From: Bacteroidales bacterium
Lineage (GTDB): Bacteria > Bacteroidota > Bacteroidia > Bacteroidales > Muribaculaceae
Length of the DNA: 64,000 nt
NCBI GenBank assembly: GCA_015061085.1
Contig: SUXG01000005.1
Location: 1 to 64,000, forward strand
Direction: 5' to 3'
Shown: positions 40,661 through 49,871 of the stretch, piece after piece
How positions within the stretch are numbered: the stretch's first letter is position 1
Layout of the letters: the number at the start of each line of letters is the position of its first letter
Notes under the pieces: generated by a model
Told to the model about the DNA's origin: nothing
Database searches by the model: none
Seen by the model: the letters and a program-made list of their open reading frames with translations, nothing else
Translations under genes and position numbers: made by a program

Positions 40661-42397
40661 ATGAGAAAAAAGATATTATTCATAGGAGCGGTTCTGATGG
40701 CGCTTGCGACAACAACGTTGCATGCCAACAAACAAAATGTGCTTGATTTGAAACATTGCTTGACAGATAGCGCTATTATATATCCTCACAGCTTTGAGAC
40801 AGACTCTCAAAAGTTGTTGGAGAATTGGTATGTAAAGAACTATACATCAGTTGGCGACAGTTATAAAAACACAAACGATGTCGAGGTGACAGATGAGGTC
40901 ATTATTGAGCGATTGCAACAGATGCCGACAATCATCGAGATGCCGTTTAATGATGTGGTCAAAAGCTATATCAACAGATACACCAAGTATGGTCGCGCTC
41001 AACTATCGGCAATGTTGGGCTTGAGCCATTATTATATGCCGATTTTCGAGCAGGCACTCGAAGCACAAGGCTTGCCTTTGGAATTGAAGTATCTGCCGGT
41101 CATCGAATCGGCTCTCGACCCTAATGCTGTATCAACATCGGGAGCTGCCGGATTGTGGCAATTTATTTTAGTGGCGGCAAAGGGTGTCGGGCTTGAAGTT
41201 AATTCATTGATTGATGAGCGTCGAGATCCTTATTTGTCGTCGGAAAAGGCTGCCGGACTGCTTAAGGACCTATACCAAATCTATGGAGATTGGCATCTTG
41301 CGATAGCAGCATATAATTGCGGACCGGGCAATGTCAACAAGGCTATCAGAAGAGCTTCGGGCAATGACGAAAATGCTGTCTATGACTTTTGGTCAATCTA
41401 TCAATATTTGCCAAAAGAGACACGTGGTTATGTGCCGGCGTTTATTGCGGCAAACTATGTTATGACATACTACAAAGAGCACAACATTGCGCCTGTGTTG
41501 GCAACAAAGCCGCTTGTGACTGATACTGTGCTGATTTCAAATCGTATTCATTTGCAGCAAATCTCTGATGTGCTTGATATTCCGATGAATGAATTGAGAA
41601 TCCTTAATCCTCAATTCCGTGCCGACATGATACCGGGCACAGCATCACGTCAATACACTTTGGTGCTTCCTTCTCAGCAGATTCAAGCCTACATAATCAG
41701 TGAAGACCAAATTATCAATCGCAATAAGGAAAAATATAAACATAGAGAAGTAGTGCAACCGGGTGGTGATGCTTCTGAATTATTTGTATATGATGCCGAA
41801 GGCAATATTGTAGTGTCAAATATTGTTGGTGATAATCAGTCGCAAGAGGATAAGCAATCTGCAGAAGATATGAATTATATCAATCAGAAGGTTGCAGAAA
41901 AGAGTGGTCAGGCAGGCAAAATGATTACTCATAAAGTGAAAGCCGGAGAAACATTGTCGTCGATAGCTAAAATGTATGGTGTCGATCCATTGGAGATAAA
42001 AGAGCAAAATCACTTGCGTCGAAGTGCCGTCAGAACAGGTCAGCAGCTTCGTATAACAGCCAAGATATTGCCGGAAGGTGGCGATTATCAAGTGCTTCAA
42101 ACAGAGGCAAAGAAAGTGAGCACTCAGCAAGTAACTCAGGCTTCTGCAAAGAAGAAAGAAACGACTTCGACAAGCGCTAAACAAAAGTCAAAATCAAACA
42201 CGAAGAAAAAATCGTCTGCAAAGACAACCCACAAGGTGAAATCGGGCGAAAGCTTGGCTAAGATTGCATCAAAATATGGCGTGACAGTCAATGAACTTAA
42301 GAAAGCAAACAACCTTAAAGGAAATACGATCCATCCGGGAGATAAATTAAAGGTGCCTTCTAAGAAAAAATCAAAATCGAGGAAGAGAAAACGTTAA
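40661..42397 (+). CDS. mltD: Membrane-bound lytic murein transglycosylase with LysM repeats (MltD-like)
   Basis: LPVIESALDPNAVSTSGAAGLWQF SLT domain; two C-terminal LysM motifs (HKVKAGETLSSIAKMYG, HKVKSGESLAKIASKYG). Confidence 0.92.
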   Translation: MRKKILFIGAVLMALATTTLHANKQNVLDLKHCLTDSAIIYPHSFETDSQKLLENWYVKNYTSVGDSYKNTNDVEVTDEVIIERLQQMPTIIEMPFNDVVKSYINRYTKYGRAQLSAMLGLSHYYMPIFEQALEAQGLPLELKYLPVIESALDPNAVSTSGAAGLWQFILVAAKGVGLEVNSLIDERRDPYLSSEKAAGLLKDLYQIYGDWHLAIAAYNCGPGNVNKAIRRASGNDENAVYDFWSIYQYLPKETRGYVPAFIAANYVMTYYKEHNIAPVLATKPLVTDTVLISNRIHLQQISDVLDIPMNELRILNPQFRADMIPGTASRQYTLVLPSQQIQAYIISEDQIINRNKEKYKHREVVQPGGDASELFVYDAEGNIVVSNIVGDNQSQEDKQSAEDMNYINQKVAEKSGQAGKMITHKVKAGETLSSIAKMYGVDPLEIKEQNHLRRSAVRTGQQLRITAKILPEGGDYQVLQTEAKKVSTQQVTQASAKKKETTSTSAKQKSKSNTKKKSSAKTTHKVKSGESLAKIASKYGVTVNELKKANNLKGNTIHPGDKLKVPSKKKSKSRKRKR

Positions 42398-42414
42398 TTT
42401 AATCCTGCAAAAAT

Positions 42415-42453
42415 AATCCCGGATAAATCTGTTTTTTAGGTTTATTCGGGATT
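42415..42453 (+). terminator. Intrinsic terminator after mltD
   Basis: AATCCCGGATAAA...TTTATTCGGGATT then TTTAGTTT. Confidence 0.7.
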
Positions 42454-42541
42454 TTTAGTTTAATTGGTATAATTTTTGAAAAAAGATATTAGAAAAATTT
42501 AATTTGATTACTCTATATGATATAACAGTAAAAAGCGAAGA

Positions 42542-42703
42542 ATGTTGAAATCAAAAATTTCAGATGATAAACTGACAGCCTACATAGAGGGCAATGCAGA
42601 TGAAAAAGAAAAATTAGAGGTGTTGCAATTTTTAAGCAAAGCTCCAAGCTTATTGTTGAGCCTTAATTGTATGTCATTTTGTATGAAATCATGTTGGGAC
42701 TGA
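42542..42703 (+). pseudogene. Short 53-aa ORF, possible truncated remnant of an anti-sigma/FecR-like N-terminus
   Basis: MLKSKISDDKLTAYIEGNADEKEKLEVLQFLSKAP... resembles start of a longer regulator but stops early. Confidence 0.3.
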
Positions 42704-42998
42704 ATGTAAAGAAGGTGGAAAATTGATTTAACTGCCTTGCAGACTTAAATGCGTCGCAGGGAATTTGGTAAACAAGATATACTGAAGAGATTTTTTGACT
42801 TATATCTCATTCTAAACCTAATACTGAAGTAAAGACTTATACTCTGCACTTTTGGCAAGGACGCATATCTTCTTGTCAATGATTTGGTGTCTATGAGATT
42901 CTATCTGAGATTTGATATTCAAATTTCGGTACAGACCTTTCTATCTCATAGCTAAAGTGTGCAACCCTATTAAAAAAACTATAAATATTTTCTACATC

Positions 42999-44036
42999 AT
43001 GGAACAGACAACATTTCAAAAAAAGACTTCTTCCTTAGAAGAATTAAAACCTAAAAGGCCAAATGAAAAAGTGTCATACAGAGAAAAGTGGCAACCGGTA
43101 ATAGAGAAATTGGTCAGTGACGAGCGCTATGCCGCGAATTTTTTCTTCGGTATCGGGTCGGGTTTGTCGGCAGCTCCTGTGGTGTCGTTGTTGACATCGC
43201 AGATATGCAAAACCTACGGACTTGATATCGATAGAACGTTTGTATGCAGTGCAATGTACACCGGACTTTGGGATAATGGCGAATGGAGCCGTATCAAGAA
43301 TTATGGATATAAAAGTGATTTCATGACTTGGCTGTTGATGGTGTCGTCGCAAGTGGTTTTCGACCGCTTAAAGGAAGAAGGCTATATCTGTTCGAGCCTT
43401 AAGACAGCTTCAAATGTGCGCTTGCGTTTGCTTTCCCAATCGGAACATATCCGTAAGACTGTTGTCGATTTGATTGCCCTCCCGGAATGGCACAATCTGT
43501 TGAAGGCATACTATGTCGATAAAATGCAACCGGACGAAATAAAAAAGCAATTAGGGTTAAGTGATGAGCTTTATTCAGCTACTAAAATTGCGGCTGAAAA
43601 TTGTTTGAAGCAAGTGTTGTTGGATACAGAAGAAGGAAAATATTATGCTGATATGGTTTTGAGTGATAAGGTCCATTCAAAGCCTATGGATAACGCAGTT
43701 CAACTCGATTCGCTCGGCGACAGATTTATTGATGACAATGGCAAGTCGCCGATAGCAGAGTTTTTTGATAGTGATGGCACAGGCGAGCATATAGACAGCA
43801 ATATTGTCAAATTTCTGTATGATTTTGTCAGCACAAAAATGCATTGGTGCAAATCGGATGTGGAATTATGGGGTCAGCGTTTTATTCATAACGTTTCGCC
43901 TGTCGATATTGCCGAGCGTATCGGTAGGACACGTGCGTATGTAGATAATCGTTTCAGTATATTGTGCCGTCAATTTAAGGCGGCAATCCGACAATGGTGG
44001 TATGCTCACGTTGAGCGTTGTCCGATCGCTGTGTGA
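42999..44036 (+). CDS. Hypothetical protein with sigma-region-4-like C-terminal HTH
   Basis: SPVDIAERIGRTRAYVDNRFSILCRQFKAAIRQWW; start at MEQTT (42999) more plausible than 42912. Confidence 0.6.
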   Translation: MEQTTFQKKTSSLEELKPKRPNEKVSYREKWQPVIEKLVSDERYAANFFFGIGSGLSAAPVVSLLTSQICKTYGLDIDRTFVCSAMYTGLWDNGEWSRIKNYGYKSDFMTWLLMVSSQVVFDRLKEEGYICSSLKTASNVRLRLLSQSEHIRKTVVDLIALPEWHNLLKAYYVDKMQPDEIKKQLGLSDELYSATKIAAENCLKQVLLDTEEGKYYADMVLSDKVHSKPMDNAVQLDSLGDRFIDDNGKSPIAEFFDSDGTGEHIDSNIVKFLYDFVSTKMHWCKSDVELWGQRFIHNVSPVDIAERIGRTRAYVDNRFSILCRQFKAAIRQWWYAHVERCPIAV

Positions 44037-44419
44037 TGTAGTTTGTTTATATATTGTCAGGGGCGCAAGTATCGATTTTGTCGGCTTGCGCTCTTTTTTA
44101 TTTTGGCTCAGTAGAAATTTAGTGTGGATAAGCATATAGATTAATTCCACCTTCGATAGCCTTACAGTGTCTCTTTGTGTTGCTTTTCAAAAGTATGTGC
44201 ATCGATGAAAACTCATCAAGCGTACGGCAGGTATTGGGGACGTTTTGGCACGTTTCTTTTAAAAAACTTCAAATTCTTTTGGAGTAACGAGTGTCTTTTG
44301 CTGCTACGTAAAGGTTTATAGGAATGCTGAAACTTTTTCTTGTGTGAGTTAAACCATAATCTTTCATCATCTGAGGTCGCGACTCGTCGAGTGATATAAA
44401 AAGATGCAAGAAAGTGATA

Positions 44420-44438
44420 TGATGGCATTCTCCTGCTT
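44420..44438 (+). repeat. Left arm of a 19-bp inverted repeat flanking the LRR gene
   Basis: TGATGGCATTCTCCTGCTT; exact reverse complement at 45758-45776. Confidence 0.8.
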
Positions 44439-44569
44439 TTGTTATTTTGTGGTTTAGTGTCGGTAATATTTGGGATTTCGTGGGGAAATGTGTAAATTTG
44501 CACTGAGATAATGTATCTAAGGATTAAGATTAAAAGATTTATTTAACCATATAAAACACGTTCAGAGAT

Positions 44570-45718
44570 ATGAAAACTAAAATCTTATTACTTATTACAG
44601 CCCTCATGCTGTCCGTCTCGTCGGCTGATGCTCAGAGCCTACTGAAGAAGATAGGCAAGGGCGTCGAGGCTGTGGCTAAGGAAGCGACCAAGGCTGCTAA
44701 GTCGGCCACTAAGGAGGGCAAGCAGTCAAGCAAATCGACTTCATCGTCTAAGACTTCATATCAGAAGCAGTCGTCAAAGAAGAAAGCTAAACGCGTTTAC
44801 ATCGCTAATGAGAACACTTGTCGCGATCCTAAATTTATCGACCAGACTGGTCAGATCGTGCAGCTCGATATCGATGGCATGCTTTATCGTCTAAACCTTA
44901 AAGATGGATATGCGTGGGTGGACTGCACTATGGAGTATAAGCGCGGAAATCTCCGTGGAGAGGCTAAAATCTGGGCAACAATTCTTTACGAAGGAAATGT
45001 CTATCCTGTGACAAGAGTCAAGAATGGTGCTTATTCGGCTGAGGGCATCACATCGTTGAAATTGTCCTACGACATGGAGGAGATTGAGGCAGGTGCATTT
45101 AAGGAGACAAGACTTCGCGAGGTCTATATCCCATCGTCGGTCAAAAAGGTGGGTCCAGCCAGCTTCTGCGAGATTAAGACTTTGAAAACGGCTTTCCTTG
45201 AGGAGGGTGTCGAAGACTTGGGTGGTACGGTGTTTGCCGGATGTACAGCCCTTGAGGAAGTGCGCCTTCCGTCGACCATTAAGAAGATGGACATTTACGT
45301 CTTCGATGGTTGCACAAGTCTTAAAAACGTGACGTTCCTCTGCAAGGTGAAGAAAATTCCTAATTTCACTTTCCGTGGTGCTAAAGCTATGACTCAAATC
45401 CAGCTCCCTGAGACGATAGAGGAGATCGGTAATAGCGCATTTGAGGACACAGGTCTTAAGTCGTTCACTTTCCACCCTAATATTAAGAAGATAGGCGACA
45501 GCGCATTTGCGGCTACAGCTTTGACCGAGGTGACCATTCCTTCTACAATTGAGGAAATTGGCACTTACGCATTTGTCGATTGCAAAAACCTTAAGAAGAT
45601 TAACATCAGCAAGAAGTGGAAGGATATAACGCTCATCGTGGAAATCTTCGGCAATGATCCTCACATCATCACAAGTCACAACCTCAACGAGTGTAAGATT
45701 TTCAACTGGATCGATTAA
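44570..45718 (+). CDS. BspA-type leucine-rich-repeat (LRR_5) secreted protein
   Basis: Signal peptide ...SVSSADAQ; repeats such as LPETIEEIGNSAFEDTGLKSFTFHPNIKKIGDSAFAATALTEVTIPSTIEEIGTYAF. Confidence 0.9.
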   Translation: MKTKILLLITALMLSVSSADAQSLLKKIGKGVEAVAKEATKAAKSATKEGKQSSKSTSSSKTSYQKQSSKKKAKRVYIANENTCRDPKFIDQTGQIVQLDIDGMLYRLNLKDGYAWVDCTMEYKRGNLRGEAKIWATILYEGNVYPVTRVKNGAYSAEGITSLKLSYDMEEIEAGAFKETRLREVYIPSSVKKVGPASFCEIKTLKTAFLEEGVEDLGGTVFAGCTALEEVRLPSTIKKMDIYVFDGCTSLKNVTFLCKVKKIPNFTFRGAKAMTQIQLPETIEEIGNSAFEDTGLKSFTFHPNIKKIGDSAFAATALTEVTIPSTIEEIGTYAFVDCKNLKKINISKKWKDITLIVEIFGNDPHIITSHNLNECKIFNWID

Positions 45719-45757
45719 TCGTTGGCTGTTTGCAGTCGGCTCTGATGATAAAAGAAG

Positions 45758-45776
45758 AAGCAGGAGAATGCCATCA
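45758..45776 (-). repeat. Right arm of the 19-bp inverted repeat; also part of a local hairpin with TCCTGCTT downstream
   Basis: AAGCAGGAGAATGCCATCA. Confidence 0.8.
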
Positions 45777-45847
45777 CAGTATTTTCCTGCTTTTGTTATC
45801 TTGTGGCGTGGGATATTTGCTCACACGTTATATGGGCTTAGGACTGA

Positions 45848-46435
45848 TTAGCAACCGCCGCAACCGCAACCTCCATGGCCATGTCCACAACCAGAGTCGC
45901 AGCCGTCGCTACATCCATGGTCGCCGCAACCGCAACCACATCCGTGGTGAGGGTTGAGCTCTTCGAGTGTTGCTTCGCGCACTTCTTCTACCTTACCATT
46001 GAATTCGACTGTCATGCCGGCAAATGGGTGGTTGAAGTCCATTTTTACAATCTTGTCGGTGATGTCAAGGATTTTACCCTTTACAGTGAATCCTTCTTGA
46101 GTCATCATAGGCAATTCAGCACCTACGACCACTTCTTCAGCCAACTCGCCGTCGCGCACGAAGATTTCTCTTTCGAGTTCCATCACGTTTTCGTCCATAC
46201 GTGGTCCGAAAGCCACTTCAGGAGGGAGTGTGACAGAGAATTTGTCGCCTGTGCCGAGACCTTTAAGTGTCGCAAGGAGGCCCGGGATTACATCCGGAGT
46301 AGCGCCATAGACCATTACGTCAGGTGCATTTTCTTTTGCTTCGAAAAGCAGACTTCCGTCTGCTGCATTTGTGAGACGATAGCTGAATGCAACAAACATT
46401 CCTTCGCCAACTTTTGCTTTGTCTGAATTGTTCAT
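45848..46435 (-). CDS. slyD: FKBP-type peptidyl-prolyl isomerase, SlyD-like, with Cys/His-rich metal-binding tail
   Basis: FSYRLTNAADGSLLFEAKENAPDVMVYG...; C-terminal HHGCGCGCGDHGCSDGCDSGCGHGHGGCGCGGC. Confidence 0.92.
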   Translation of the reverse strand: MNNSDKAKVGEGMFVAFSYRLTNAADGSLLFEAKENAPDVMVYGATPDVIPGLLATLKGLGTGDKFSVTLPPEVAFGPRMDENVMELEREIFVRDGELAEEVVVGAELPMMTQEGFTVKGKILDITDKIVKMDFNHPFAGMTVEFNGKVEEVREATLEELNPHHGCGCGCGDHGCSDGCDSGCGHGHGGCGCGGC

Positions 46436-46466
46436 GTCTTATTTGTTGTCTTTAAGTTTCAAAAAA

Positions 46467-47348
46467 TTATTCTAATAGAAAAGAGTTAGATTCGTTGTTC
46501 GGTTCTTCCGAGCCGATATTTTCTTCTGTCTCTTCTTTTTCGTTTTCTGTTTCAATGATTTCAGATTCGACTTCTTCCTTTGAACTGACCGGGGTGCTTT
46601 CTTCTTCGTTGATAAATTGGTCGGAGAATTTACGGTCGTATTCTTCTTGGAGATTTTTTACGTTGAAGAAGAATCCTTCCGGGGTTTTGTCTTTGCGTCT
46701 GCCGGGTCTGCTTTCGGTGCGTTCTATGGAAATATAGTCGATGCCGGGTGCGGCTTCTTTGTAGCCGGTCGCTGTAAAATTCATTGCATTTATTAGGGCA
46801 TATTCATGGGCAGGAGAGTTGACATACCAAGCATTGTCGATGTCTTCGCCTGTGCCGGTGCTTTTGATTGCTCCGAGGATGTTTTCCAATCGGTATTGCC
46901 ATATTTTTGCACGCATATCTTTGCGCTTTTCTTTCAATGCATAGATAAGAAACGACATCTGTTTGAGGTCAAAAGGATTGTCATCGAGCGACAGCTCGGC
47001 ATATTTGATGATTGTGTCGCAGTCTTGTTTTGTGTGCTTTGGTAGGAATGAAAGAGAATCTGTGATTGAGGAATATTCCGACACACGATATGGATTAAAG
47101 TCTTCTTGGAAGATGTAGCCCAAATAGTAGTAGCGATATTCTTCAGGAGTCATTATTGTGTCGTTGCGCTCATAGAGTTTGCGCAATTTCGGATAGTAGT
47201 ATTTGTCTTTGGAGTCAGTGATACGACGTTTGATTTCTTCCATGTCAGGCTTTTTTACCTCAATCTTTTTTAAGGCGAAAATGCTTGGCGATAGGATTGC
47301 TGTCGCCAGAATTAATATGGTGAGTAATATATAGTGTCTTTTATTCAT
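46467..47348 (-). CDS. DUF4919-like protein
   Basis: KPDMEEIKRRITDSKDKYYYPKLRKLYERNDTIMTPEEYRYYYLGYIFQEDFNPY. Confidence 0.75.
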   Translation of the reverse strand: MNKRHYILLTILILATAILSPSIFALKKIEVKKPDMEEIKRRITDSKDKYYYPKLRKLYERNDTIMTPEEYRYYYLGYIFQEDFNPYRVSEYSSITDSLSFLPKHTKQDCDTIIKYAELSLDDNPFDLKQMSFLIYALKEKRKDMRAKIWQYRLENILGAIKSTGTGEDIDNAWYVNSPAHEYALINAMNFTATGYKEAAPGIDYISIERTESRPGRRKDKTPEGFFFNVKNLQEEYDRKFSDQFINEEESTPVSSKEEVESEIIETENEKEETEENIGSEEPNNESNSFLLE

Positions 47349-47349
47349 A

Positions 47350-47871
47350 TCAATAGCTGTTACTTATTGCAAGCATTAATACAAGGGTTATGCCAATCTG
47401 CATTATTGTTATTCCGACGGGGAATCCTTTGGCAGAGAGGTAGGTCAAAAAGTGCCCGCTTCGGATGTTTACTTTTTGTCCTTGAGGGGTGTTGGTGAAT
47501 AGCATGTAGCCCAAGCATACCCCAAATGCTGTGGCTGCAATCATTATACCATAAAGGAGACTCAATGAGTTGGTCAAAGAGTATCCGAGAATGCCTATGC
47601 TCATGCCTGTGATGCCTCCGATTGTCATGTAGCCTACTCCTTTAGTCTGCTGTTTGATAGCATCGGGTTGAAGCCATGTGGCAGCCATCACCAAAAGTGT
47701 CATGCCGAGCCAACCGACAATTATTGTGCTATTGAGAGGCAATGTCTCTGATAGCCATATACAAGTCAATCCTGCCCATGAAGCAATGGGCGATAGCATT
47801 TGTTGTTTAAAAAGAAGACCGATCGCTCCTGCAAACAATAATACACCTAATATAATTAGAAAAACTGACAT
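47350..47871 (-). CDS. Hypothetical integral membrane protein
   Basis: 173-aa, five hydrophobic segments, immediately upstream of 46467-47348. Confidence 0.7.
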   Translation of the reverse strand: MSVFLIILGVLLFAGAIGLLFKQQMLSPIASWAGLTCIWLSETLPLNSTIIVGWLGMTLLVMAATWLQPDAIKQQTKGVGYMTIGGITGMSIGILGYSLTNSLSLLYGIMIAATAFGVCLGYMLFTNTPQGQKVNIRSGHFLTYLSAKGFPVGITIMQIGITLVLMLAISNSY

Positions 47872-48122
47872 GTTATCGTATAATATTTTGCGAAGTTACT
47901 AAAAAAATTGCTAATCCTCTAATCTTTTAACTCGTTTTAACCCAATTTCGCCACTATTAAGGTAACTCCTGCAAATTCCCGGATTTGGTTAATATGTGTA
48001 AGTCACTCTCGGTCTGAAGTCGCTCGTTTGCCGGTCGGCTTTGGTTGTCGTAAATGTCGTCGGGATTTTGATAATACGAAATAAACTAATATCTTTGCGA
48101 AGAAATCAAAAACCGATGAGCC

Positions 48123-49160
48123 ATGTCAAATTGTCAAGACGAAGTGAAAAGCATCAATAAGAGATTGGTGCAAGAGTGTATTGATAGATACAGTGAGCGT
48201 ATAAAGGTCTTGGATAATCATCCCGACTTTGTGTGCGACAACTTTGTGAGAGATAAACCGATCGATCCGATTATCATGTATAAGCTTCGCTGTGATGACG
48301 GTAATCTCTATTTGGAGGGCAAAGATGGACAAAAGTATGTGTTCTTGGTAGAGTTTGACCCTTACAATCTTGCTTATGGCATCTATTTCGGCTGTCGTTG
48401 CACCCTTAATGCCGATGGGAAAATTGCCACACAAGTCAGGGTGTGCAATAAAGAGTGGAGAAACATTCATCGAGAAGTGATAGGCGCGTTGAATCATACG
48501 TTTGTCGATTTGGACTTCTTCAAGCGTGATATACCGACCGATAATGTCAACGATCTGACCTACTGGCCTTTCTGGTTTAGATTGGGCGAGGAGGAAAGTG
48601 TCGAAGATGTGGCAGCGGTGGCTACCAAAGTGATTCGCAATGTCTATCAATGGTTTTTACGACCTGAAAATTACGATAGGATAATGAGAAAGCCTGTCCA
48701 GACAAAGAAAAAATCGGGACGTAAGAAAAACACAGCAGTTCGTACTCGCTATACTTGTAAGAACTATAATGATGTGTTAAAACAGTTTGACGAGGAGACC
48801 ACAAGTCGGCAAAGAGTCTATAAAGATAATGCTGCACAATATTTTACGACATTTTTGAAGATATTGGAAGAGAAGAATATAATTGCGCCTTATCCTTTGT
48901 ACGAAAAATGTTGGGTTATAACCGATTGGGAAAATTTCGAATTTGCGTATTTGATTCAAAGGTTTTTCGAAGTTAGTAAAATCAAAGTAGTGCTACCGGA
49001 TAGAATTCCATGGAGCCTTTTTACACCTATTATTTTGTCTTCCCTACACAAGGAAATAGACGAAATCCGAAAGGGACGATATGGCGATACCATCAGAGTC
49101 GATGGAAAAATTGACGACATTTTAGATGAATTGATGCGACGTATGAAAGTAGAAAAATAA
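48123..49160 (+). CDS. Hypothetical protein, unknown function
   Basis: 345-aa ORF; promoter-like TTTG-N19-TATCTTTG upstream (about 48067-48097). Confidence 0.65.
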   Translation: MSNCQDEVKSINKRLVQECIDRYSERIKVLDNHPDFVCDNFVRDKPIDPIIMYKLRCDDGNLYLEGKDGQKYVFLVEFDPYNLAYGIYFGCRCTLNADGKIATQVRVCNKEWRNIHREVIGALNHTFVDLDFFKRDIPTDNVNDLTYWPFWFRLGEEESVEDVAAVATKVIRNVYQWFLRPENYDRIMRKPVQTKKKSGRKKNTAVRTRYTCKNYNDVLKQFDEETTSRQRVYKDNAAQYFTTFLKILEEKNIIAPYPLYEKCWVITDWENFEFAYLIQRFFEVSKIKVVLPDRIPWSLFTPIILSSLHKEIDEIRKGRYGDTIRVDGKIDDILDELMRRMKVEK

Positions 49161-49209
49161 GAAAATCTAATTGACGTCATTTATTGACTTTCGGAGAGAT
49201 AGTAACTTT

Positions 49210-49250
49210 GCGACAGATTTCAGAACGAAGTCTGTCGCTTGTCTTTTTTT
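49210..49250 (+). terminator. Strong stem-loop plus T-tract (terminator of 48123 gene or leader attenuator of downstream genes)
   Basis: GCGACAGATTTC-agaac-GAAGTCTGTCGC then TTGTCTTTTTTT; abuts TAACTTTG (49203-49210). Confidence 0.7.
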
Positions 49251-49295
49251 AAGACTACTCAGCGGCTAATTATAAACTTTAAAAATCATAAGACA

Positions 49296-49481
49296 ATGAG
49301 TAACAACAACGCAACAAAAGAGATCGCAATCGCAGGTACATGTGCAACAACCGGAGCCGGCGCAGTAGCAGCAATCGCTGCAGCAGTCAGCGCGCCAATC
49401 ACTTTGCCTGCCGTATTGATAGGGGCAGCCGTTGGTTGTGTCGGTGGTGCGGTACTATCTATCATAAGTAAAAATAAATAA
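49296..49481 (+). CDS. Small glycine-zipper hydrophobic protein (61 aa)
   Basis: MSNNNATKEIAIAGTCATTGAGAVAAIAAAVSAPITLPAVLIGAAVGCVGGAVLSIISKNK. Confidence 0.6.
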   Translation: MSNNNATKEIAIAGTCATTGAGAVAAIAAAVSAPITLPAVLIGAAVGCVGGAVLSIISKNK

Positions 49482-49508
49482 TCAGAGTAATTTTTAATAA
49501 AATAAATT

Positions 49509-49860
49509 ATGAATCATAAAATCGTTTTAAATGAAAAAGAATTAAAAAAATGCGATGGAGCAAGGCGTATCGCATATTATAATCAAAGGAGAATTTGCCG
49601 AAGAATTTAGAAAGAAATATCAAAAACAGAAGCGCAAAAAGATTACAACAGCAGCAATAGCAGCTGGATCAATATTGGCTGCTCCGTTTACAGGTGGTTT
49701 CTCTTTATTAGGACTTACTGCGGGACCTATTACTATCAGTATAGGCGAATTGGCGATACTCATAGGAGCAGGTTTGTGCATGTATGCAATAAAGAAAAAC
49801 TATAAGAAAATAGTTTTCAATCCTAATGGGACAGTAGAATTAATCAGAGAAAAACTTTAA
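49509..49860 (+). CDS. Small membrane protein, apparently interrupted by a frameshift at A7 (49544-49550); intact ORF downstream 49555-49860
   Basis: ATG at 49509 reads MNHKIVLNEKELKK then shifts; ORF 49555 reads MEQGVSHIIIKGEFAEEFRKKYQ...; losing one A fuses them as ...NEKELKNAMEQGVSHIIIKGEF... Confidence 0.55.
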
Positions 49861-49871
49861 AAATTTAAAAT

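Noticed and set aside
44216-44503. 95-aa minus-strand ORF
   Set aside because: Antisense to the LRR gene leader and repeat, basic low-complexity composition, no recognisable domain.
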